Assembly (NCBI RefSeq): GCF_037392515.1
Contig: NC_090295.1
Coordinates: forward strand, 23,166,501-23,230,500
Direction of reading: 5' to 3'
From: Haliotis asinina
Lineage: Eukaryota; Mollusca; Gastropoda; Lepetellida; Haliotidae
Length of the DNA stretch: 64,000 nt
A program made the position numbers and the translations under genes. The first letter of the stretch is position 1; each line of letters begins with the position of its first letter. Positions 23,042 to 34,000 of the stretch are shown in pieces. The notes beneath the pieces are model-generated. The model made no database searches, was not told the DNA's origin, and saw only the letters and a list, made by a program, of their open reading frames with translations.

Positions 23042-23320
23042 GTCTTCAGCTGACAACGTTTTGCTGATCTTAAGAGGCGAATACGGTGGCCGATCGGTCA
23101 TCCTCCCTGCATGGTTAGGTTGATGCATGTCGTGATCCTACGTATCCAAATGTCGTGATCGTACGTATCCAAATGTTGTCATCGTACGTATCCAAATGTC
23201 ATGGTCGTACGTATCCAAATCGTATCCCAATTTTGTTAATCATTGGGGTGGCTGATTGTCTGACCTATACTTGATTACTGTCAACAGCAGTCATGCATCT
23301 GGAATATTGCTGGTTGCAGA
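23042..23320 (+). mobile_element. SINE family A copy with an internal tandem expansion
   Basis: The head part (GGTCTTCAGCTGACAACG, 'ttaagaggcgaatacgg', GGTTAGGTTGATGCATGTC) is followed by four 23-bp repeats, then the tail half ('ggctgattgtctgacctatac', GCATCTGGAATATTGCTGG). The repeat sits where other copies have a single 'catgtcatcggttcccaa'. Confidence 0.78.
23128..23220 (+). repeat. 23-bp tandem repeat, four units
   Basis: The unit is GTCGTGATCGTACGTATCC plus AAAT, with one to three changes per copy. Nested inside the SINE A copy above. Confidence 0.9.
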
Positions 23321-24134
23321 ATGAAACAAGAAACAAATAAACCCTCGAACTCAGAGACTCTCTCGACGTAAACTGACCAGTAATTGTGGAAAGTTTACGT
23401 GCGCTTCGAAAACTTGTGCCACAGCTTGGTTGTAAACCGGAAGTGTTCCAAAACGTTGAGGAGAGAAAAGTCATCAGTCTGTGACTCGTTTGGATAGAAT
23501 CGGACTAAACATACAAATCTGAATTGCCGCTTGTATGTCTGGTCATATCTCACTGAAGTCATAGCTACAGTATCATTTGCAACTGGTGGTTTCACAAACA
23601 CGATACGTGATCACAATCTCACGACAGTGTGAGTGAATATTGTCACTGCGTGGAGCTGTCAAAACGTGAACATGGCGGCGCCCATTTTGATTTCACAACA
23701 CGTGATGTCATGGTCCTTTCTGGATGAAACCAGATAATTCTACCTAGAACAAGAATACTGTTCACAACTTAGACTTAGCCATCGGTACTGAAAGGTATTG
23801 TCACAACTTAAATGTGCTTCTTTTTTCAGTTTTATTCATTGTTAACGCAAATGTGTGAATCACTATGGTCGACCATGTTCCACTGATGTGGTCATGATAA
23901 ATTGGAACATTTATGTTAAACAATTATCGTCAAACTTTATGGATGAATCCTTTTATTTCGTGAATGCGACGTCAGCAGTTATCCATAACCCTTCTCCTTA
24001 CTGTACATCGCAACTAAACTGCTATCAATTTTTTAATGACTATTGTCATGTTTGTTCATATTTCACCTTGTCAGGTTTGAAAGAAATTCGTGCACAGTAT
24101 TCACTACAGTTTTGCACAGGTAAGATGCTGTCAT
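23321..24134. other. No firm feature
   Basis: Open frames at 23265-23601 (minus) and 23855-24211 (plus) show no known domain. There is a GC-richer patch near 23640-23700 (GAACATGGCGGCGCCC) with a start-like ATGG, but I see no continuing exon. Confidence 0.4.
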
Positions 24135-24938
24135 GGAAAGAGCTCTGCCCGTACCCCCCTCTTTTTACATTGAATATTTCCACCTTACACTGTGTAATAT
24201 TGCAACACTGAAATAAGTTCCTTGATTGTTTTTTATACCTGTTCTATAACTTCTAATTTATTGAATGTATATTTAAGATGAAGTATGCATGGCAGTTTGT
24301 AATTTTGGCTTTTGACTGGGGTGGGGGGTACGGGCGCTGTCATTTATTCATGTTAGTTGCATTTCATCACATTCTAGTCTCACCCAGTGTGGCGTGTGCT
24401 CTCCCTGTATGGAAGTACTATGCTGTTGAGCGCTTCCATATGTCTCTGTTTTTGTTTATATAGCCAGGAAGCATGGAAAGCGTTCTTCCCATACTGACCA
24501 TCCCCATCAAAAACCAAAATTACAAACTGACATGCATACCTCACTCTAAATATACATTCAGTAAACTTATTTTGCTGTTGGAATATTATACGGGGGAAGA
24601 GGCAAATTTAATATGTAAAACTAAAAGGAGTGGGGTACAGGTCAGGTGGAGCTCTTTCCTCATACCCAATCAGAAACGGGTATTTTGCTTAGAGAATGTC
24701 CTTATTAGACAAAACTCGGTAAGAGTTCCGCCCTTATGCACCCCCCACCCCTATCAAAACCCCAAATTACAAACTGACATTCATACCTCACCCTAAATAT
24801 ACATTAGATAAATGAGAACAGGTATAAAAAACAACCAGTGGACTTATTTCAGTGTTGGAGTATTACACCTTGGACGGACTGCCCCTGGAGCAGATTTACT
24901 ATGTAAAAAGAAGGGGGTATGGGCAGAACTCTTTCCCA
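24135..24938. repeat. Three-copy inverted/direct repeat of about 200 bp
   Basis: Copy 1 at 24135-24330 is inverted relative to copy 3 at 24739-24938 over almost its whole length; shared runs include GTTTTTTATACCTGTTCT and the ends GGAAAGAG(T/C)TCTGCCC and GGGGTGGGGGG. Copy 2, at 24499-24660, is in the same orientation as copy 3 and about 40 bp shorter. Together they could fold into a hairpin with arms near 200 bp. No transposase or clear target repeats seen. Confidence 0.8.
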
Positions 24939-25341
24939 CAACTGTTCCCAAAGTACAGAAATAGCTTAAATTTTTAAATCTTATTCTGCCATTTTACTTA
25001 TATGCATCTATTCTCACTTCACATCATTTGGCCAATACAACATAGGCTTGAAAGAAAAAGTACAATTACCTGATCGACCCATGAATTTCCCTATCTTTTT
25101 GAAGTAGTTGCATGAATACTATAAGCTTTTAGATACCATTGTCACTGACGGACTTGGTTATTCTGGTAGAGAAAGTCACTCCTTGTATTACAAACCAATA
25201 AGAGTGATTTGAAACTATTATCTTAAGTTGAACAAAATTCTGAGTTTTAAATCATAAATGTTCAGATGGTCACATAAAGTTAAGAGGATTTGCAAGCTAA
25301 TCTGCACTTACAGTTCATTTTCACTGCAACAGAATTAGTTG
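24939..25341. other. No recognisable feature
   Basis: AT-rich spacer between the inverted repeats and the 65-bp minisatellite. Confidence 0.45.
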
Positions 25342-26594
25342 AGAATGTCCTGACATAGGAGGCCAAGTGTTTTACCCGTTATTCAGAAGATGTTGGTGGT
25401 AGTTTAGAATGTCCTCAATGGAGGCCAAATGTTATCAGAACGGTTAGTCAGAGGGTATCAGTGGGAGATTAGAATGTCCTTGATGGAGGCCAAGTGTTAT
25501 CATACCAGTTAGTCAGAAGATGTCAATGGTAGTTTACAATGTCCTCAATGGAGGCCAAATGTTATCATAACGGTTAGTCAGAGGGTATCAGTGGGAGATT
25601 AGAATGTCCTTGCTGGAGGCCAAGTGTTATCATATCGGTTAGTCAGAGGGTATCAGTGGTAGTTTAGAATGCCCTTGCTGGAGGCCAAGTGTTATCATAC
25701 CGGTTAGTCAGAAGATGTCTGTGGTAGTTTAGGATGTCCTCAATCATGTCAATGGAGGCCAAGTGTTCTCATACAGGTTATTCAGAAGATGTCTGTGGTA
25801 GTTCAGAATGTCATTAATGGAGGCCAAGTGTTATCGTACCGGTTAATCAGAAGATGTCAATGGTAGTTTACAATGTCCTCAATGGAGGCCAATTGTTATC
25901 ATATCGGTTAGTCAGAGGGTATCAGTGGTAGTTTAGAATGTCCTTGCTGGAGGCCAAGTGTTATCATACCGGTTAGTCAGAAGATGTCAATGGTAGTTTA
26001 GGATGTCCTCAATCATGTCAATGGAGGCCAAGTGTTCTCATACTGGTTTTTCAGAAGATGTCTGTGGTAGTTTAGAATGTCATTAATGGAGGCCAAGTGT
26101 TATCATACCGGTTAATCAGAAGATTGCAATGGTAGTTTAGAATGTCATTTATGGAGGCCAAGTGTTATCATACCGGTTATTCAGAAGATTGCAATGGTAG
26201 TTTAGAATGTCATTAATGGAGGTCAAGTGTTATCGTACCGGTTAATCAGAAGATTGCAATGGTAGTTTAGAATGTCATTTATGGAGGCCAAGTGTTATCA
26301 TACCGGTTATTCAGAAGATGTCGATGGTAGTTTAGAATGTCATTAATGGAGGCCAAGTGTTATCATACTGATTAATCAGAAGATGTCGATGGTAGTTTAG
26401 AATGTCCTCAATGGAGGCCAAGTGTTATGACACTGGTTAGTCAGAAGGTATCAGTGGGAGATTAGAATGTCCTTGCTGGAGTCCAAGTGTTATCATACCG
26501 GTTAGTCAGAAGATGTCAGTGGTAGTTTACAATGTCCTCAATAGAGGCCAAGTTTTATCCTACAAGTTATTCAGCAGATATCAGTTGTAGTTGA
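25342..26594 (+). repeat. 65-bp minisatellite, about 19 units
   Basis: The unit contains TGGAGGCCAAGTGTTATCAT, then ACCGGTTAGTCAGAAGATG and 'tca(g/a)tggtagtttagaatgtc'. The word GAGGCCA (or a one-base variant) recurs about 19 times. Variant classes (CTCAATGGAGG, CTTGCTGGAGG, ATTAATGGAGG, and a longer CTCAATCATGTC form) recur in blocks, a sign of local multi-unit duplication. The right end is cut by a SINE. Confidence 0.93.
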
Positions 26595-26838
26595 TACCCG
26601 TGAAGGTCAGAGGTAGAACAGGCCTTCAGCAACCCATGTTTGCCATAAAAGCAGAGGTGACTAACGGGAAGGGGTGGTCATTCTGACTGACTTGGTTGAC
26701 ACATGTCATTGGTTCCCAAGTAAGCAGATTGATACTCATGCTGTTGATCACTGGATTATCTGGTTCAGACTCGGTTATTTACAGACTGCTGCCATATAGC
26801 TGGAATATTGCTGAGTGTGGTGTAAAACTCAACTCACT
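26595..26838 (+). mobile_element. SINE family A copy inserted in the minisatellite
   Basis: Nearly full length, from CCCGTGAAGGTC to GGTGTAAAACTCAACTCACT. The flanks are imperfect 13-bp direct repeats, CAGTTGTAGTTGA on the left and CAGTGGTACTTGA on the right, both derived from the minisatellite word CAGTGGTAGTT. Confidence 0.9.
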
Positions 26839-26851
26839 CAGTGGTACTTGA

Positions 26852-27640
26852 AGAAGCCCTTACAGACACATACGAAATGTGCAGAAGGTAGATATAGATA
26901 TATTAATAGGTAGAGAAATGTTCACTGTAGATATAATTTTCTCCTTGAATTAGAAAGCCTGGCTTTAGGTAAGGTCTCTGTCAGTTGATCCTTGCTTTCT
27001 TCACATAAATGCCTGATTTCTTTCCTTTGTCTCCAGATATTTAGAGATTCTGTCATTTCTTTCTGTAAGGTAGCCCATCTCATGTCAGGAATAGTTGTGT
27101 AACTTTAATCCCAATAAAATGGGTTGAGGAATTTATTTTGTGATAAAGTGCGAAAATTGTTCCAAACCCTCACAAAATATAATTTTGCTCACAATATTGA
27201 CTTACCTTTTGAATGTCAGTGTATTCTAGAGCACCTGTCTCATCTGGTGGATGGTTAAACTGATTACCTACCGGATTTATTGAATAGGATTTACTGCATA
27301 TGTGGTGGCCACTGGCTGTGTGCATATACTGTGGAGAATTGACCTTACATAGTATAAAAGTCAGCTGTTCAAAGCCATATATGACTCAGACGCACAACGA
27401 ACATGGCATATACTGATGTGTTTAAGAGGTGCAGAGCACATAATGCATTACATCAAAGGTACCACAATTTTACAATTTTAAATAAGTGAATGATAAAAAA
27501 AGTAAATGGAGAAAAAAACAAAGGAAAGGAAAAAAAAAAGAAAGAGTGGACAATAAAAAATAGCCTAAGTAATTAACATAATTAACCAATAAATAGATAT
27601 CCTTCATTCACACTTTCATACCCAAGCATACATGCCTAGA
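26852..27640. other. Spacer and 3' trailer of a LINE fragment
   Basis: The right part (27480-27640) is A-rich and probably the 3' untranslated end of the LINE remnant that follows on the minus strand. The rest is unassigned. Confidence 0.4.
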
Positions 27641-28136
27641 AGTGAATATGTCATGAAGTTTGTTTCATTAACTAGATGTTCATACATTGCCCATTTCCTT
27701 TCAAAGTAATTAAACAGTGCTTTATTCCAGTATCTTTATGTATCAAATATTGGTATCTCAGTTCCTTCTTAAAGTGACAAAGTGGGTGATATTTTCTTCA
27801 ACTTACATTTATGTACATAATATTTAGCAAGTAGCAGAATTAGATCAAGAGTATAATTTGTTCAAAAGGTTGAAGGATTAAATCGCCCTGAAGGTACGTA
27901 ATGCTAATAACACTGGTGTGAGCAGTTTTGCTCTATTCACCGAGATATTTTTTGCCAAAAATGTTTGCTTTTTCGACACTCCCCTAAAAATATGAAACAT
28001 AGATTCAGGTTTGGCACTACAAAATGTGCAAAGATAATTCTCAGCCATATCCATCTTAATCAGGTATGTATGGACTGGAAAGAGTCTGTGAAGCAGCCTG
28101 ATTTGCATCCATCTTAATTTGGATCTTGAGTGGTTT
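27641..28136 (-). pseudogene. LINE ORF2 C-terminal fragment
   Basis: The minus strand reads WMQIRLLHRLFPVHTYL, then DMAENYLCTFCSAKPESMFH, the zinc-like CxxC...H motif at the end of a LINE reverse transcriptase. After frame changes it continues with LLAKYYVHKCKLKK and FNYFERKWAMYEHL, the final segment of such proteins. Only this 3' end is present. Confidence 0.72.
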
Positions 28137-28972
28137 TAAAGGGTTTTATGAAGATATTATTTCAATTAATATTTATCAAGGTTTCATCTTCTCATCTTTC
28201 AATAATCCTCAATTTTTGTTCACTTTCTGTGATTTTGAAATAATAGTTCTTTGATCCATTTTTACATGAGATCATTTATACTTATGTTTGTAAAGTTATC
28301 TTGTATCACATTTGAGCTGTTTTCTTAAGTGGCCTTACTGATTCCGTGCAACTGAAGACAATTTATCCTGTAAAATTTATGTCAAAATTGTTCAGATGTT
28401 ATAAAGTTCCAGTCATTCAATAAGCAAAAAATATTAACACTATTGTGTTGATAAAACTTTTTGAGCTTTTACTGTAAAACGATTTGCTGTCTATAATTAT
28501 GTTTCTGTTGTAGAATAAGGGTTCCCCTAGGAACTTGTCATAGGTATTTGGTAACTTGGTTTATCTATAAAAATATATTTGGCAAATGGCTTTAGAGTAT
28601 CTTTCCCAAACTCATTTTGCATAGATTTTGAAAACATAAGTGATATTCACTACCAAATAATGAGAGTTTCAAATACTGTAAACAGGAAATATTCTGCGTC
28701 CGTTTATATTTTGTGAATTTTTCGTTTCTCTTCCCCACAAAAATTCTCTGCGTAGTAATATTACGTGACGTAAATTTACTTCAACAAATATTTAGACATA
28801 TCTTCAATATTTATCAATACACACCACAAAACAAATATTTCTCATGACATATATACTTTATTCATTAAATACACGGACAACTTCTATACACAATAATAAC
28901 AAATTGGATGCAGCACTCCCAGACAGTTTAATCAGTGTCACATAACAAATACTTTAATTTTGACAAATAACC
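28137..28972. other. No recognisable feature
   Basis: AT-rich, no coding or repeat signal that I can support. Confidence 0.45.
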
Positions 28973-29195
28973 TTACTGGTGGATTATCGCATTGAGAAGA
29001 CCGGAGGCCCTCCAGCCACGAATGATTGATTCTTTGTTTTTCTTCACACTGTCCAAGCTGGACAGCATCCACCTGGCATGGAGAGGTTTCAATGTGCTAA
29101 TGCGTAGATCAACACGTTGATCAACACGTCTTTTAGATTCTTGGCAACACAATCAGCATACCAGTCTGTGAACTGTGTTTTCACAGCTGACTTAA
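28973..29195 (-). pseudogene. pogo/Tigger-like transposase C-terminal fragment
   Basis: The minus strand reads KTQFTDWYADCVAKNLK and, after one frame change, VDLRISTLKPLHARWMLSSL followed by RGWRASGLLNAIIHQ and a stop. The layout (WY...L...STLKPLHA.W...I..GWRASG..NAI) resembles the end of the DDE domain in pogo-like transposases; this is from memory of the family. No catalytic residues or inverted repeats are visible, so the identification is tentative. Confidence 0.5.
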
Positions 29196-29209
29196 ACTGT
29201 TAGTCTTAT

Positions 29210-30190
29210 GGTGGGGTGGGGTGGGCTTCGTTTCCGGAGCAGAACTCAAAAAACGTTCAATATTTTTCTGTAGAACTTGGTAGATATATCAATCAGAAGC
29301 TGAAGTGGTGCCTTTTGCTATGTACAGGTTTTTGTGATTTATCATTTTCTCGGTTTCCATGGAAACGTTTTGGACATAGTCTCAAAATGGAGGAATGGGC
29401 TTTGTTTCTGGAGCAGAACTCAAAACCCATTCAATATGTTTCTGCAAAACTTGGTAGATATATCAGTTAGAACCTATAGTGGTGCCATTTGGTATTTGCA
29501 GGTTTTTGTGATTTATTATTTTTTTGGTTTCCATGGAAATGTTTCAGAAAGTCTCAAAAGTGAGAGGCGTGTTTCGTTTCCAGAGCAGAACTCCAAAACC
29601 GTTCAATATTTTTCTGGTAGATATATCAGTCAAAAGCTGAAGTGGTGCCTTTTGCTATGTACAGGTTTTTTTGATTTATCATTTTTTTGGTTTCAATGGA
29701 AATGTTTCAGACATAGTCTCAAAATGGAGGGATGGGCTTCGTTTCCGGAGCAGAACTCAAAACCCATTCAATATCTTTCTGCAAAACTTGGTAGATATAT
29801 CAATCTGAACCTATTGCTATGTACAGGATCTTGTGATATATTATTTTCTTGGTTCCATGGAAACAATTTGAACCTAGTCTGAAAGTGAGAGGTGTGTTTC
29901 ATTTCCAGAGCAGAACTCAAAAACTGTTAGTAAAACTTTCTAGATATGTGTGGCGGACCCCAATGTGGTACGTTTTGATTTTTAAAGGTTTTTGTGATGT
30001 ATTATTTTCTTGGTTTCCATGGAAACGTTTCGGACTTAGTCACAAAATGGAGGGGTGGGCCTCGTTCCCAGAGCACAACTCGAAAACCATTTCATATCTT
30101 TCAACAGATCTTGGCAGATATATGAGACAGATCTTGAAATTGTGACTTTGCTGGTGACAGATATATGGCATTTATAATTCCCATGAATTC
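29210..30190 (+). repeat. 170-bp satellite family, six units with dimeric order
   Basis: The anchor AGCAGAAC (variant AGCACAAC in the last unit) occurs at 29238, 29412, 29584, 29749, 29909 and 30072, spaced 160 to 174 bp. Each unit holds 'ttggtagatatatcag', 'tttttgtgat(t/g)ta' and TTTCCATGGAAACGTTT. Units 1 and 3 share AGCTGAAGTGGTGCCTTTTG, while 2 and 4 share GAACCTAT and end with AAAGTGAGAGG, so the array is built from two-unit blocks. Long open frames cross it but are by-products of the repeat. Confidence 0.87.
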
Positions 30191-30424
30191 CATGGAAAAA
30201 ATTCAAACTTAGTCTAAAAAAACAATGAGTAACTCTCAGATTATTTGTCCTTTCAAACATGTGGGGGCCGGGGGGATATGTCATCTTCTGATGACTCTTG
30301 TTCCACTATACTAGCCGAATATTTTGTTGATGATTTAAAGAAACATGAAGATAAACATAAAGATGTGCCGCTTTGGGGTTACACAAGTGTATGAATTTTA
30401 TTTTTTGTGGTTTCCTTGACAAGT

Positions 30425-30605
30425 TAGACTTTGCCTGAAATTGGTGCTTATGCACTTTTGACCATTTCTTCACAAAACTTGGCTTGTAGAAAGGATAGGT
30501 GGTGTAGATTTGCCTTTTGGTGGGCTCAGATATCTGAATAAATATTGTTTGCATTTCAATGGCAACAATTTCGACCTTGACTGAATTTGGTGGTGGAAGA
30601 ACTTT
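30425..30605 (+). repeat. Single diverged unit of the 170-bp satellite family
   Basis: 'accatttcttcacaaaacttgg', GTGTAGATTTGCCTTTTGG, 'tctgaataaatattgtttgc' and ATGGCAACAATTTCGACC align best with the 6975-7147 unit rather than with the nearby array. Confidence 0.7.
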
Positions 30606-31028
30606 CAAACTTTACAATACTCTCCTTCCACTCTTCTATATGTACACCAAAACATAGACTTACTGTGATAATCTTACTTAGTAGACATATTCGTGAAGAA
30701 TATTTTGTGTTGTGGGGGATATTGATGACTTTACCTTCTTGTCTAAATTATTCCTATTTTATGGTGCACATTTTGTGTCTGTACACCCTTATCTGGAGCC
30801 CTTCTAATATGTCACTAGTTGTAGTAATGAAATTTTATGTAAGTTATTGGAGGGATTTGTAGGTTAGGAAACCAGCAAAACTAAATTGTTAGTAAATTGA
30901 ACAGCGTAAAGGAAATGCCTGAGAGGGTGTTTTGTTTGCCATTTGATCCCAGATGTATAATGGATTTAGAAATCCCCAAATACAAAGTCAGTGTGATATT
31001 TTCCATTTTTTAGTAGGACAAAGTGATC

Positions 31029-34000
31029 ATGGACACCACTATGTCAGATGTTCGAGAGCTGTTTGGAGGATGTCTGTCAGCTGTCTTGCCGCCTGGTGTC
31101 AAAGATGTTAGGTAACATGAATTATTAGTATACGATGTATACATGTGACTGACGTACACCAGGTATTTGTTGCAATGCCAGGGCATTGCCAAGTGGCTAT
31201 GGTGCTCACTTGTCATGTCAAAAATCCAAGTTTGATTCCCCAAAAAGGTACATTGTGTGAAACCCATATCTGGTGTAACCTTCGATTATATTGCTGGAAT
31301 ATTGCTAAAAACTGCATAAAACCATATTCACTCAGTTATATGTACATTTTTATTTTCAAATTCACATTCGCTGTGGTGCTCAACATACTGATTAAAAACA
31401 CAGTATTGTTGGATAATTCAGTTTAAAGCCTTTTAGAAAAGATCCTGATATTTTAGTGTCCAACAAATGACATTGTGTTGTTGAAGCTTCACTCTTATAT
31501 CTTAACATTAAGATTAGTTTGAGTACGCAAGTTAAGCAGTCTGTTATTGAACATTTTAGTGAACTGCGAGAGATTCCGGACAACCAAGAGGTGTTTGTCC
31601 ACCCTGTGACTGATCAGAGCCTCATCATCGAGATCTTGGAGTATGTGGAGGAACCGGATGAACAAGCAATCAGGTTAGATGGAATGACTTGGTAGTCTCG
31701 CTCTGTCATTGCAGACAATGATTCCATATAATGTTTGCGGGATAAAACCTTACTGTCGGATGATGGGCTATAGGTACCCTCTTCACAGATACCTAGTTGC
31801 ATCCTGTACGGGTTGTGACACAATGTAAATACAAACACCAGGCCCTGAGGTTATCAAAGTTGTGCCCAACTCAATTTCATGCTCAAATTCGTGCTCATGC
31901 ACTTCGGTGTTCCTCTCTGCACTCTTCCCTTGTAACTAATATTGAACTGTGTTTATATTTTCATGTTTGTTAAACAACATTTTTTTATTATGATCAGTAT
32001 TGAGAATTTCATGTTTAAAATTATATTAGTTTTCGAGTTATTCTGATTCAGTGGTCCACTTTTGAGCCAAATGAATCAGTTAATTTCATGAAAAGGCCTA
32101 ATGTCTGCAAAAAACGTGATAATAGGCATTAATGGTATTCTACTTCATATATTTTTGTACTACATATATGATAAGCATAATGCGCATCTTTTCCATACTT
32201 TGCACAATTAGTAGCAAGCTGAAAATTATTACAAAGGAGTGTATTGATGTATTGCTTATTGATGTACACTGACATTCCTTTAAAATATTTTAGTCGAAGA
32301 TCATGATATTTTGTGAAAGTGTAAAAAGTGAAATTCATCTTCAATATTAATTAACATCATTACATAATGTACAAAGTCTATCAGTATTTCAAAATAAAGG
32401 AAGTGCACCTATTCTTAGCAAAGTAATTCTAAGTCTTGCTTCTTTTATATTTGATGACAGTTAGATATGGTTAAATCCCGAAATCTGTTTAACAGATGAA
32501 TAGACATCTAAAGATGATAATTTATGTAAATCTTCAAAAATTGATTGTTGATGACAATCATTTAATGTAAGATTAAATTGCGCCTGCCATGCATAACCAG
32601 ATCCATAATTGAACACAGCATTGCTTAGGTTACCTTTCATTAGGTAAATTCAAATGTTTCAACCAGTATCTTATATTACTTCAATAAAAAGTCAACATAA
32701 ACATAATTTCTCCCTTATTTTGCTAAAGCAGCAACATTTGCACTCTTATCTAAAATATCTAAAACATCTAAAATATATTTACAAAATCTTACATGAAATT
32801 AGTCAATGACATCCCATTTATCGACACTCCATATTTCAGAAGCATCTAAAATAAGAGGATTACTGCTAGACACATATTAGATGATCCTGCGCACTAAACG
32901 CATTTGTGACAAGAGAGGCAATACAACGAATTGGGCGAGTACACTTGGCTGTTACAAGTAGCTTGTCGATTATGCACGTGCAGTACATGCTAACCGTGAC
33001 ATGAAATCAACACAGCTACTGATTAACACTTGTCTCAATACTGTTAAACAGATTTCAGTTGTAGTAAAAAATGTCCAAGTTAGGAAAACATGGGCAAATA
33101 GTTCATTCTCAGGCAAGGGAGATAGCATACAATGTTATCATGTATATGGACAAAAATTGTGCAACCAAAGCAGATTCTCTTTTACAAAGTAGCCTTGCCA
33201 CTGGACTCTCAACGGCAACTTTAAAGCGCATTAAGGCAGAAGGTGGTAGGAGTGCGAGTGGACCTACATTTATCAGTCCCACCAAGTTGCGCAAACCCAA
33301 AACTTGCAGTTACAAACTTGATGATTTCGACCGGTGTGCAGTCTGTCAATTTGTACAAAGTTTATATGGCGTGAAAAAACAACTACCCACTCTTGATACG
33401 ATGTATGATATGGCAAAGTGCCAGTTGAACTACAAGGGTTCTAAGGAAAGTTTTCGAAAAAATCTCAAAGACATGGGGTTTAGGTGGCGAAAAACGCAGT
33501 CAAACCGTAAACTGTTAATGGAACGTAAAGACATTGTTTCCAAGCGTTTGCAATACTTACGTGCAATAAAGAAATACAGAGAAGAAAATCAAACACTCAT
33601 CTTTATCGATGAAACATGGTTGCATGTACACCACATTGTCCAAAAGTGTTGGCAACTGAAGGGTGAAGTCGTAATAAATGGGGTTCAACCTCCGTCTGGC
33701 ACCAGACCTCGGCTTATTGTGGTTCATGCAGGGGGTGAAAATGGTTTTGTTCCTAATGCTTTACTTGTTTTTGAACTCAAACTCAAATCAGCAGACTATT
33801 ATGACAAGATGAACTTTGATAATTTTTCCAAATGGCTCCAGGAAAGTTGATCCCAAACCTTCCACTGCACTCTGTCATCGTTATGGATAATGCACCATAT
33901 CATAGCTAGCAAGTGGACAAATGTCCGCCAACCGCCAACAGAAAAGATGACATAAAAGCGTGGCTACAAAGGCACAATATCTCATTTGATGAGAAAATGC

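Noticed and set aside
23265-23601. Two overlapping minus-strand frames with fairly protein-like composition
   Set aside because: Borders and family could not be supported; might be an unrecognised exon but no evidence beyond openness.
29216-30145. Overlapping open frames with repeated protein-like sequence
   Set aside because: They follow exactly the 170-bp satellite unit and change frame between units; no domain or splice context.
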